DNA from: Desulfobacteraceae bacterium
GTDB taxonomy: Bacteria > Desulfobacterota > DSM-4660 > Desulfatiglandales > Desulfatiglandaceae
Length of the DNA stretch: 6,523 bases
Direction of reading: 5' to 3'
Assembly: GCA_030597505.1 (NCBI GenBank)
Contig: JAUVRS010000159.1
Location: 1 to 6,523 of the forward strand
Both the position numbers and the translations under genes were made by a program. Positions 1 to 5,799 of the stretch are shown piece after piece. A model generated the notes under the pieces. It saw nothing but the letters and a program-made list of their open reading frames with translations, made no database searches and was not told the origin of the DNA. Positions within the stretch are counted from its first letter, which is position 1; each line of letters starts with the position of its first letter.

Positions 1-2
1 GG

Positions 3-77
3 ACCTCAACTTATATCTACGATTTTACCCGAGACACCTTTGATCACGAAAAGATGTGGGAGAATGTTTGTGCCTAA
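3..77 (+). CDS. Possible C-terminal tail of an upstream gene (partial)
   Basis: This frame is open from the window edge to a TAA at 75-77 and encodes about 24 residues ending in HEKMWENVCA. The composition (YIYDFTRDTF, aromatic and charged residues) looks protein-like, so it may be the end of a gene that starts outside the window. The first frame (1-129) is also open over this short stretch, so chance is a real alternative. I do not recognise a family. Confidence is low because only 25 codons are visible. Confidence 0.22.
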   Translation, partial: TSTYIYDFTRDTFDHEKMWENVCA

Positions 78-78
78 T

Positions 79-111
79 CCAAAATTTGGAGCCAAATTGG
101 CAATTATTTGG
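79..111. repeat. Clustered CCAAA/TTTGG palindromes
   Basis: Bases 79-89 read CCAAAATTTGG, a perfect 5-1-5 palindrome. Bases 92-111 hold a second dyad, CCAAAT at 92-97 and ATTTGG at 106-111, separated by 8 bases. The two dyads are 2 bases apart. They could be an operator-like site or weak hairpins. They lie about 160 bases upstream of the cytochrome operon and just after the possible end of the upstream gene. No T-tract follows directly, so this is not a standard intrinsic terminator. Confidence 0.45.
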
Positions 112-130
112 GGACATGAGCATTTTTAAC

Positions 131-147
131 GAGGACTTCGGGTCTTC
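131..147. other. Small hairpin with TTCGG loop
   Basis: GAGGAC (131-136) pairs with GTCTTC (142-147), allowing one G-T wobble, around the loop TTCGG. No T-run follows on either strand, so a terminator role is not supported. It may be incidental or part of the 5' leader of the operon downstream. Confidence 0.3.
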
Positions 148-163
148 AATGCCGTCCTTGTCC

Positions 164-198
164 TTAACCCTGAACGTTGAACCCTGAACCCATGAACC
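164..198. repeat. Degenerate heptamer tandem repeat (TGAACCC)
   Basis: Four consecutive 7-base units are visible: TTAACCC (164-170), TGAACGT (171-177), TGAACCC (178-184) and TGAACCC (185-191). After a one-base insertion, a further TGAACC follows at 193-198. The array lies in the intergenic region upstream of the cytochrome operon. It contains no start codon with a ribosome-binding site and resembles a low-complexity, slippage-generated intergenic repeat. Function is unknown. Confidence 0.6.
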
Positions 199-271
199 TG
201 AGTAGTTATCAAACTTTTTCTTATCCATCCGGACCCTTTAGCGGTTAACTTGAGCAGTACGGAGATCGAAA

Positions 272-805
272 GTGAAATCAAGTTACAATTCTCATGTCAA
301 ACGCATTATTCTGGGCCTTGTGGTTTTTGCAGTCCTCGGATTTATAGGAAAGTGGTATCTCACTCCTAAATCATTTGGCAAGTACGGACATTATCGTGCT
401 GATGCCATTGAAGAAGAGGCCAACCGGGAAATCCGTCACATGACAAACGCCTCCTGCCTGTCCTGTCATCCGTACGAATCAAATATCCATCTGACAGGTC
501 TTCACAAAACCATCTCCTGCGAGTTTTGTCATGGTCCTTATGCGGATCATGTCAAGGATGGCAAGGTGTTTGGAAAACTCCCGGTAAAAAAGAAAGAAGA
601 GATTAAAATTCTGTGTCTGCGGTGCCACAATCGTGCTATCCAGGCCAGACCTGGGGAGGTTATAAAGACGGTAATGATGCCGGAGCATTTGGAAAGCCAG
701 AAGGTCAAAGTTTCCCATACCTGTGACCAATGCCACCATGTACACGCCCCCCTAAGATATATAAACCGGGCAAAAAAAATCGTTGGCATAAAGGAGGCGA
801 GTTGA
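272..805 (+). CDS. Membrane-anchored tetraheme cytochrome c, electron relay
   Basis: This 177-residue protein starts at a GTG (272) with GGAG at 261-264, 7 bases upstream. Residues 11-28 form a single hydrophobic segment after a basic N-terminus. No obvious signal-peptidase site follows, so it probably acts as a signal anchor facing the periplasm. Four CXXCH heme motifs are seen at residues 62-66, 83-87, 115-119 and 151-155. Further histidines (40, 56, 72, 78, 93, 139, 149, 156, 158) could supply the distal ligands of bis-His hemes. The first motif lacks the CXXCHxM pattern typical of NapC/NrfH, so this is not a clear member of that quinol dehydrogenase family. By position it resembles NrfB: a heme relay between the iron-sulfur protein encoded next and the octaheme enzyme at the end of the operon. 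That role is inferred from context. Its TGA overlaps the next ATG by one base. Confidence 0.9.
   Translation: MKSSYNSHVKRIILGLVVFAVLGFIGKWYLTPKSFGKYGHYRADAIEEEANREIRHMTNASCLSCHPYESNIHLTGLHKTISCEFCHGPYADHVKDGKVFGKLPVKKKEEIKILCLRCHNRAIQARPGEVIKTVMMPEHLESQKVKVSHTCDQCHHVHAPLRYINRAKKIVGIKEAS
791..797 (+). promoter_or_regulatory. Ribosome-binding site fixing the NrfC-like start
   Basis: AAGGAGG lies 7 bases before the ATG at 805. It supports 805 rather than the in-frame ATG at 730. The upstream choice would overlap the heme-4 coding region of the cytochrome gene and put 25 unlikely residues ahead of the Tat motif. Confidence 0.85.
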
Positions 806-1611
806 TGGGAAAGCCGGATGCCGAACTGGATAGAGACCGCCGGGCTTTTATCAAGAAAGTTCTTAATGGCACCATTGCAGGTTCCTTGCTCTTGGTGATT
901 CCCATGCCCATGGGAGCCGCTACTCCGGAATTGCCGGAACAAATCCCCGGAATCCGGGGCAAGAAATGGGACCTGTGTAGTAAACGGTTTGCCTTTATCG
1001 TGGACATCACTCGCTGCATCGGCTGCGGCTCTTGCTGCGTGGCTGACCGGCGGGAGTTCAATGTTCCGGATGGTTTTTACAGGACCTGGGTGGAGAGGTA
1101 TGTCAAAGATTTTGAAAGCCAGGTCTATGTGGATTCGCCAAACGGCGGGTTTGACGGTTACCAAATTCCACGAACCGATCTGGATGTGGAGATTCGAGAT
1201 ACGTTTTTTGTACCCAAATTGTGTAACATGTGCAAAGAACCCCCATGCGTGCAGGTTTGCCCGGTAGGGGCCACTTTCAAAACACCCGACGGTTTTATCC
1301 TGATGGATGATAAGCGTTGTGTGGGCTGCGGTTACTGTATTCAAGCCTGCCCTTATTCGGCCCGGTTTCTCCATCCGGTCACACGAACGGCGGAAAAGTG
1401 TACATGGTGCTATCACAGGGTTCGTAAAGGGTTGTTGCCGATCTGCGTCAGTGTTTGCCCCACAGGGGCACGTAAGTTTGGCGATCTGAATGACAAGAAC
1501 TCGGAGGTTTACAAGCTCCTGCATGAGCACGGAGTGCTCTCGGTGCTTAAGAGAGACATGGGAACCTATCCGGCGCTTTATTATATGGGTCTCAGGCGGG
1601 AGGTGGTCTGA
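805..1611 (+). CDS. Tat-exported NrfC-like ferredoxin with four Fe-S motifs
   Basis: This 268-residue protein belongs to the NrfC/PsrB/HybA/DsrO type of polyferredoxin subunit, which passes electrons between an NrfD-type membrane protein and a periplasmic partner. A twin-arginine motif, DRRAFIK (residues 11-17), is followed by a hydrophobic stretch to about residue 38, so Tat export is expected. Cysteine motifs: I at C71, C74, C77 (plus adjacent C78); II at C140, C143, C148, C152; III at C172, C175, C178, C182; IV at C199, C202, C214, C218. Motif I is unusual: where the family pattern CxxCxxCxxxC expects the fourth cysteine, residue 81 is Asp. One cluster may therefore be [3Fe-4S], Asp-ligated, or rescued by C78. 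C58 is an extra cysteine. The segment FYRTWVERY (91-99) is typical of the family. One-base TGATG overlaps join it to both neighbours, implying co-translation with the tetraheme cytochrome and the NrfD-like protein. Confidence 0.93.
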   Translation: MGKPDAELDRDRRAFIKKVLNGTIAGSLLLVIPMPMGAATPELPEQIPGIRGKKWDLCSKRFAFIVDITRCIGCGSCCVADRREFNVPDGFYRTWVERYVKDFESQVYVDSPNGGFDGYQIPRTDLDVEIRDTFFVPKLCNMCKEPPCVQVCPVGATFKTPDGFILMDDKRCVGCGYCIQACPYSARFLHPVTRTAEKCTWCYHRVRKGLLPICVSVCPTGARKFGDLNDKNSEVYKLLHEHGVLSVLKRDMGTYPALYYMGLRREVV

Positions 1612-2771
1612 TGGATGTGATCAACTATATTTTTCCCAATGACCTTCACGTTCACTGGAGTATGATGATCGTATTATACCCCTATCTCACCGGATTGGTG
1701 GACGGTTCTTTTATTATAGCCGCCCTTTACTATGTGTTTGGGGTCAAGTCTCTGAAACCCATTGCCCGTTTTTCCCTTGTTTTCGCTCTGGCCTTTTTAT
1801 CGTGCGCCATGTTTCCGTTAATTTTGCACCTCGGCCGTCCTGAAAGAAACATCAATATGATGATCACACCGAGTGTCAGCTCGGCCATGGCAGGCGCAGG
1901 ATATATTTACACGGTTTCCATTACGCTTATCATGCTGATAGTCCTGTTTGTTTACCGCCCCACCCTCGTGAAACGCCGGTTAGAATCAAAGGGAATCATG
2001 AATATCCTTTACCGTCTGCTCACCGTGGACAGCACAAACCTTTCGCCGGAGGCCCTTGAACTGGACCGTAAGATTATCAAATTTCTTGTGGCGATCGGTA
2101 TACCTGTGGCCTCAGTGCTTCACGGTTATGTGGGGTTTTTGTTTGGAGGCGTAAAGGCAAACCCAAGCTGGTCCACACCCCTCATGCCGGTTATTTTTCT
2201 TTTCTCCGCGTGTGTATCAGGGATCGCTATCCTTATTCTGGCCTATATATTGATCAAGAAATTTACGAATCAGCCTGTGGATGCGGGCTGTGTGCGCACC
2301 TGCATAAATGTCCTTGCCGGGTTTTTTATCCTCGCCTTCTCCTTTGAGATGCTGGAGGTGTTTTCCCACTCTTATCTGAAGACATGGTACCACCATTCCG
2401 TGGAAGGGTTACTAAACGGGCCGCTTTTCCAGTCATTCTGGGTATGGCAGGTCGGAATTTGTTCCGTGATTCCATTGCTCCTTTTAGGGTGGTTGTGCTT
2501 GACTAAGCTAAAGGATTCAGTGTTCAAATTTTTTGCGGTTGCAGTTTCCTTTATTCTCCTCTTGCAGGTCTTGTTAATGAGGTGGAACGTGGTTATCGGC
2601 GGACAATTGATGTCTAAAAGCACCCGTGGCTACACCGAATTTCATCCAGAGTGGCTCGACAAGGAGGGCGTTTTGACGGTTATTGTCCTGATGACGCTAC
2701 CTTTTATTGTGCTTTACATTATGAGCAAGATTTTTCCTCTCTGGTTGGAGAGTGAAGAGGGGTCTTCCTGA
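1611..2771 (+). CDS. NrfD/HybB-like integral membrane quinone-interacting subunit
   Basis: This 386-residue protein has about nine hydrophobic helices (roughly residues 18-43, 52-74, 92-115, 155-178, 190-215, 229-251, 274-297, 304-323, 354-374). Members of the family span the membrane 8-10 times and exchange electrons between menaquinol and a partner Fe-S subunit. Family-like elements include LHLGRPE (72-78), KANPSWSTPLMPV (182-194) and RWNVVIGGQ (324-332) followed by a GYTEFHPEW loop (340-348). Translation starts at an ATG overlapping the stop of the iron-sulfur gene, with GGGAGGTGG at 1598-1606. No heme-binding motif is present, as expected. The neighbours argue that it links the quinone pool to the HAO-family enzyme. 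It could instead serve quinone reduction if the enzyme works oxidatively. The nearest functional subtype (NrfD, HybB or DsrP) cannot be decided by eye. Confidence 0.92.
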   Translation: MDVINYIFPNDLHVHWSMMIVLYPYLTGLVDGSFIIAALYYVFGVKSLKPIARFSLVFALAFLSCAMFPLILHLGRPERNINMMITPSVSSAMAGAGYIYTVSITLIMLIVLFVYRPTLVKRRLESKGIMNILYRLLTVDSTNLSPEALELDRKIIKFLVAIGIPVASVLHGYVGFLFGGVKANPSWSTPLMPVIFLFSACVSGIAILILAYILIKKFTNQPVDAGCVRTCINVLAGFFILAFSFEMLEVFSHSYLKTWYHHSVEGLLNGPLFQSFWVWQVGICSVIPLLLLGWLCLTKLKDSVFKFFAVAVSFILLLQVLLMRWNVVIGGQLMSKSTRGYTEFHPEWLDKEGVLTVIVLMTLPFIVLYIMSKIFPLWLESEEGSS

Positions 2772-2932
2772 TGTTTCACCTAAACCAATACTACTATTTT
2801 AGAAAATTCAATGGGAAGGGGGTGACAGAAAGAGACGGTCTGACCGGATTCGTAGCTGAGGGGCTTTGTTCACGAGAGATAGACACAAGGCCTGAGCGAT
2901 TTTACCGCGTCAAAATCAAAACAAGGAGGTGA
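2771..2932 (+). CDS. Possible 53-residue basic small protein
   Basis: An ATG at 2771 overlaps the NrfD-like stop by one base (TGATG), the same junction as the two before it. The frame stays open for 53 codons, filling almost the whole gap to the HAO-family gene. AGAGGGG at 2756-2762 lies 8 bases upstream and could bind ribosomes. The TGA (2930-2932) overlaps the ribosome-binding site of the next gene, suggesting translational coupling. The product begins MFHLNQYYYFRKF and ends RVKIKTRR. It is basic, has one cysteine, and has no hydrophobic helix or heme motif. I recognise no family. An open frame of this length could occur by chance, so treat it as a candidate. Confidence 0.33.
   Translation: MFHLNQYYYFRKFNGKGVTERDGLTGFVAEGLCSREIDTRPERFYRVKIKTRR
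2923..2932 (+). promoter_or_regulatory. Strong ribosome-binding site of the HAO-family gene
   Basis: AAGGAGGTGA is a near-perfect anti-16S complement ending 4 bases before the ATG at 2937. It contains the TGA of the candidate small ORF. Its strength suggests that the terminal enzyme is translated efficiently. Confidence 0.8.
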
Positions 2933-2936
2933 AGAG

Positions 2937-4526
2937 ATGTGTAAGATTAAATGGGCACTTATTGTGCTTGTGATTGGGGTTTTCGCAACCGGGACGGCAT
3001 TCGGGCTAACCCAGGAGTCTTTTGATGTAAAGAATCCCAAAATGCAGGAAATCAATAAAAAGTGCATTATGTGTCATCTAAAAGAAAACAAGTCCTTAGT
3101 ACTGCAGTGGGAGACTTCGCCCCATGCAGCGGCCAAAGGGGGCCAGGTTGGCTGTTTCACCTGCCACGCGGCGGAAAAAGGTGACGAGATTGGATATATG
3201 CATGAGGGCTCGTTTATAAAGGCAATTCTGACGCCCAACGACTGCGCAAAATGCCATGAACCCGAGGCCAAGCAGATGGCAGTGTCTCATCATGCCACAG
3301 CCGGTGAAATCATGGCATCTCTGGACAATATGCTTGCCGAAATTGTGGGCGGTATGCCAAACAACAAGGCCAACATGGCCAGCGGGTGCTGGCAGTGTCA
3401 CGGATCAGTGATCGCACTAAAACGGGACAAGAACGGCAAACCGCTTCGTTCGAGCACAGACGCCCCGCAGATGGACCACAACACCTGGCCCAACACCGGC
3501 ATCGGCAGGATCAATATCGACGGCACAAAAGGAGTCTGTATTGCGTGTCACTCCAAACATTCCTTTAGGGCCAGCGTTGCAAGACAGCCTGAGAACTGTG
3601 GCAAGTGTCATCTCGGACCGGACCACCCGCAAAAGGAAATCTATGAAGAATCCAAACATGGGATAGCCTTCTATTCGGCCATGAGAGAGCCCGGCGCAAA
3701 CAGCATGAATATCATGAAGGACGGCAAGTGGGTACTGGGAGAGGATTATTATACGGCACCAACCTGTTCAACATGCCATATGGGTGCTTTTGTCAAATTG
3801 AATGGTTCTGTAGCGCCCAATTCGCACAATGTTGGTGACCGTTTGTCTTGGAATCTCAGGGCTCCTGTCTCGAGCAAATTGAATCGGGTGACCTTTACGG
3901 ATGGTACTGTTGCGGATATAACGGGTGATATCCCACCCCGACCTGGTCAGAAGGCCAATAGTAAAACCTACGTGAGAGAGGGAGACAAACTCAAGAAAAT
4001 TATTGCTGAAAAGACCATCAAGGAAGTGGTGTCCTGGAAAGAAAGACGTGCTTTGATGCAGGGAATGTGCAAATCATGCCACGGGATAAATCAGATTCGG
4101 GGTTTTTACAGCCAGCTTGACGATTTGGTCAATCTTTATAACGACAAATTTGCCAAGCCCGGTAAGAAACTCGTGGGCATGTTGAAAAAGGATGGTATTT
4201 GGAAAGGCAGTGGATTTCAGACCAAGCTGGGATATACATGGTTTGAGATCTGGCATCATGAAGGACGGAGAGCGAGAATGGCAGCGGCCATGCACGCTCC
4301 TGACTATGTGCACTGGCACGGCATGTATGAAATCGCACGGAATTTTTACCATGAATTCCTTCCGGAGGTGCAGGAACTGGCAGAACATGCAGGAAAAGGC
4401 GAGAAATACCGGGAAGTGATTTCACAAATTCTGGCCAAACCGGAAAATATATGGATACGTACCGGAGGCAGCGCTGAAACCATTAAGCTTATCGAAGAAG
4501 AACAGAAACTGCGTTACAACCAGTAG
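2937..4526 (+). CDS. Periplasmic octaheme cytochrome c, hydroxylamine oxidoreductase (HAO) family
   Basis: This 529-residue precursor has a Sec signal peptide (residues 1 to about 23, ending TAFG). Eight CXXCH motifs are seen at C43, C73, C103, C151, C201, C221, C277 and C378. This number, the order, the length and the C-terminal aromatic, histidine-rich region (residues 433-471) match the HAO family. GCWQCHG around C151 fits the catalytic heme 4, which in HAO has an open coordination site. GPDHPQ (residues 227-232) carries the Asp-His pair (D229, H230) that corresponds to the catalytic pair of HAO. There is no CXXCK motif, so it is not NrfA or the octaheme nitrite reductase ONR. No C-terminal membrane helix is seen, so it should be soluble in the periplasm. 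Family members either oxidise hydroxylamine or hydrazine, or reduce nitrite or hydroxylamine. The operon context with NrfC/D-like proteins favours a quinone-linked reductase, but this is inference. It ends 29 bases before a strong terminator. Confidence 0.93.
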   Translation: MCKIKWALIVLVIGVFATGTAFGLTQESFDVKNPKMQEINKKCIMCHLKENKSLVLQWETSPHAAAKGGQVGCFTCHAAEKGDEIGYMHEGSFIKAILTPNDCAKCHEPEAKQMAVSHHATAGEIMASLDNMLAEIVGGMPNNKANMASGCWQCHGSVIALKRDKNGKPLRSSTDAPQMDHNTWPNTGIGRINIDGTKGVCIACHSKHSFRASVARQPENCGKCHLGPDHPQKEIYEESKHGIAFYSAMREPGANSMNIMKDGKWVLGEDYYTAPTCSTCHMGAFVKLNGSVAPNSHNVGDRLSWNLRAPVSSKLNRVTFTDGTVADITGDIPPRPGQKANSKTYVREGDKLKKIIAEKTIKEVVSWKERRALMQGMCKSCHGINQIRGFYSQLDDLVNLYNDKFAKPGKKLVGMLKKDGIWKGSGFQTKLGYTWFEIWHHEGRRARMAAAMHAPDYVHWHGMYEIARNFYHEFLPEVQELAEHAGKGEKYREVISQILAKPENIWIRTGGSAETIKLIEEEQKLRYNQ

Positions 4527-4555
4527 CATGTAACGTATTCCTTATGAACCCCTGT

Positions 4556-4601
4556 CCGCCCCAATCACCCTGGATGCAAGGATGTTTGGGGCGGCTTTTT
4601 T
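4556..4601 (+). terminator. Intrinsic terminator of the cytochrome operon
   Basis: CCGCCCCAA (4556-4564) pairs perfectly with TTGGGGCGG (4586-4594). After a T-T mismatch, CACCCT (4566-4571) pairs with AGGATG (4579-4584) with one mismatch, leaving a 7-base loop. A six-T run follows at 4596-4601. The long GC-rich stem plus T-tract is a textbook Rho-independent terminator. It separates the operon from the downstream gene. Confidence 0.93.
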
Positions 4602-4617
4602 CAATTTACAGGTCATA

Positions 4618-5205
4618 GTGAATCTCATAACCATAAAAATTGCGATTTTGATATTGCTTTTCTTTCCATTTTCATCTGAAGGCTTCGATAACCTTTCCGA
4701 TCTTCTGGCTCAGGTGGAGACGCTAAATATATCCCGTGGGGGCTATACGCTCGCAAAGAAGTTGACAGACAGGCAAAGGACAACCGCCCGCCAGCATGCC
4801 CTGGAAGCCGCAAGCCCCAGGACCTTTAAATTTAAAGATGGGGACCTCTATGTGGTTGCGGATAAGGCTACGGGCAGGGTCATTATTTTATACGAACGAT
4901 ATGAAACGACCACCATGAGAAAGGTTCGAGATTTAGTGGGGTCCTTATTTCTTGATTTTGGCGACCCAACGGTTATGGCACACGACAAGATCATATACTG
5001 GGCCTTTGGCCCTGAAGGCAAGCTTTCAAAGGCGCAATATGAAAAGGCCAAACAAACTGATGGGAAGCTCAATATCCTGGCCACGGTAAAGCTTAACAGC
5101 GATGTGAGGATAGTAGAAGACAGCACCCAGCCAGGCGAGAGAAACGTCTATTATATTATTTCATCGGAGCCGGCCCTGAAATTGATCGGAGCCAAAGGAA
5201 AGTGA
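4618..5205 (+). CDS. Exported protein of unknown function
   Basis: I do not recognise this protein. The frame is open from an ATG at 4582, but that codon sits inside the terminator hairpin. The GTG at 4618 is a better start: it gives a 195-residue product whose N-terminus (K7, then hydrophobic residues 8-18, then FSSEG) is a plausible Sec signal peptide. The ribosome-binding site is weak (CAGG at 4609-4612). The mature part has no cysteine and no heme motif. It is mixed in charge, with alternating hydrophobic stretches such as DLYVVADKATGRVIILYERY (residues 76-95) and NVYYIISSEPALKLI (176-190), suggesting a beta-rich fold. It lies just after the cytochrome operon on the same strand but beyond its terminator, so a functional link is uncertain. 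It could be expressed by read-through or from its own promoter. Confidence 0.75.
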   Translation: MNLITIKIAILILLFFPFSSEGFDNLSDLLAQVETLNISRGGYTLAKKLTDRQRTTARQHALEAASPRTFKFKDGDLYVVADKATGRVIILYERYETTTMRKVRDLVGSLFLDFGDPTVMAHDKIIYWAFGPEGKLSKAQYEKAKQTDGKLNILATVKLNSDVRIVEDSTQPGERNVYYIISSEPALKLIGAKGK

Positions 5206-5315
5206 CATCCTCTCCATAAACACCACACGCTTTGTCTGCACCGAAAGCGATCACGAGTATTCCGGATAGTCCATTCGCAATAGCTCAATAAGTAGCAGAT
5301 TTAGTTCATAGTAGC

Positions 5316-5537
5316 GGAACATACAGACATCTCTTTTAAGAGGCGCAATTTAAGTTCTTGCAGCGCATCTGCCACGCGCCAAATACCTTAGCCAATCTGC
5401 CCAGGACAGGCGGGACAACCAAACGTAATAAGGACAATCATCTTAGGGGCTGTTCCGGGCAGGATTGTAAACCTCACCGCCGTGATGCGAGTATCTTCTG
5501 GCTTTTGCGGCTCTTAAAAGAGATGTCTGTATGTTCC
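5316..5537. repeat. Inverted repeat pair, 27 bp perfect, 33 bp with one mismatch
   Basis: Bases 5316-5342 are the exact reverse complement of 5511-5537. After one mismatch (5343/5510) five more bases pair (5344-5348 with 5505-5509), giving 32 of 33 matches. The arms enclose about 156 bases. Each arm contains CTCTT-TT-AAGAG or its complement, so it can also fold on itself. The arms could be termini of a small non-autonomous mobile element or two head-to-head copies of a dispersed intergenic repeat. No obvious target-site duplication flanks the outer ends, and no transposase is seen inside. Confidence 0.85.
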
Positions 5538-5574
5538 CCAATCGCCAGTCGTTATCCAGAGATGCCCACATAAA

Positions 5575-5589
5575 TTCGGGTTCCCCGAA
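5575..5589. other. Short perfect hairpin TTCGGG-TTC-CCCGAA
   Basis: A 6-bp perfect stem with a 3-base loop lies 38 bases beyond the right arm of the inverted repeat. No T-tract follows on either strand. It may be a remnant of the same repeat unit or incidental. Confidence 0.4.
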
Positions 5590-5792
5590 ATATTGAACAG
5601 ATACGTCCATTCCATAACAGAAAAATTTATTCATTGTGGATAGAGAGCTCAGATAGGCGGGTAAGAAATACCGAAAAAGCGAGTTCTTATCAAAAAAAGT
5701 ACCTTATGAGGGCAATTTGTAGTACGATTTCTCTCATTCCAGGGTTGGGCAATGAAGTTCTCAACGATCGCCTTTCTGGAACCCATCGGTCA

Positions 5793-5799
5793 AAGGAGG
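5793..5799 (+). promoter_or_regulatory. Ribosome-binding site of the PxpA-family gene
   Basis: AAGGAGG lies 4 bases before the ATG at 5804. Together with the family-typical N-terminus (INADIGEGFG) it fixes the start. The spacing is slightly short. Confidence 0.75.

Noticed and set aside
25..228. Minus-strand 67-codon open frame upstream of the operon
   Set aside because: It runs through the heptamer repeat and the palindromes, and no ribosome-binding site or family is recognisable.
730..804. Upstream ATG (730) for the NrfC-like gene
   Set aside because: It would overlap the end of the cytochrome gene by 76 bases and place 25 residues before the Tat motif. The ATG at 805 has a strong ribosome-binding site and a stop-start overlap.
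272..805. NapC/NrfH-type quinol dehydrogenase assignment for the tetraheme cytochrome
   Set aside because: It has one membrane anchor and four hemes like NapC/NrfH, but the first motif lacks the CXXCHxM pattern, and a separate NrfD-like quinone subunit is present.
547..1530. Long minus-strand open frame of 327 codons
   Set aside because: It lies antisense to the tetraheme and NrfC-like genes, both firmly identified by heme and Fe-S motifs. Its translation shows no recognisable domain and it has no supporting ribosome-binding site.
2937..4526. NrfA or octaheme nitrite reductase (ONR) assignment for the octaheme protein
   Set aside because: Both have a CXXCK heme site. All eight motifs here are CXXCH, and the GPDHPQ and GCWQCHG segments fit the HAO family.
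5228..5249. Possible terminator after the unknown exported gene
   Set aside because: A 6-bp CGCTTT/AAAGCG stem with a 10-base loop is present, but no T-tract follows.
5358..5573. Plus-strand 71-codon open frame in the intergenic region
   Set aside because: It crosses the right arm of the inverted repeat, lacks a ribosome-binding site, and its composition is not convincing.
5443..5634. Minus-strand 63-codon open frame in the intergenic region
   Set aside because: It runs through one arm of the inverted repeat, has no ribosome-binding site and no recognisable product. It could be a remnant of a repeat element, but this cannot be supported.
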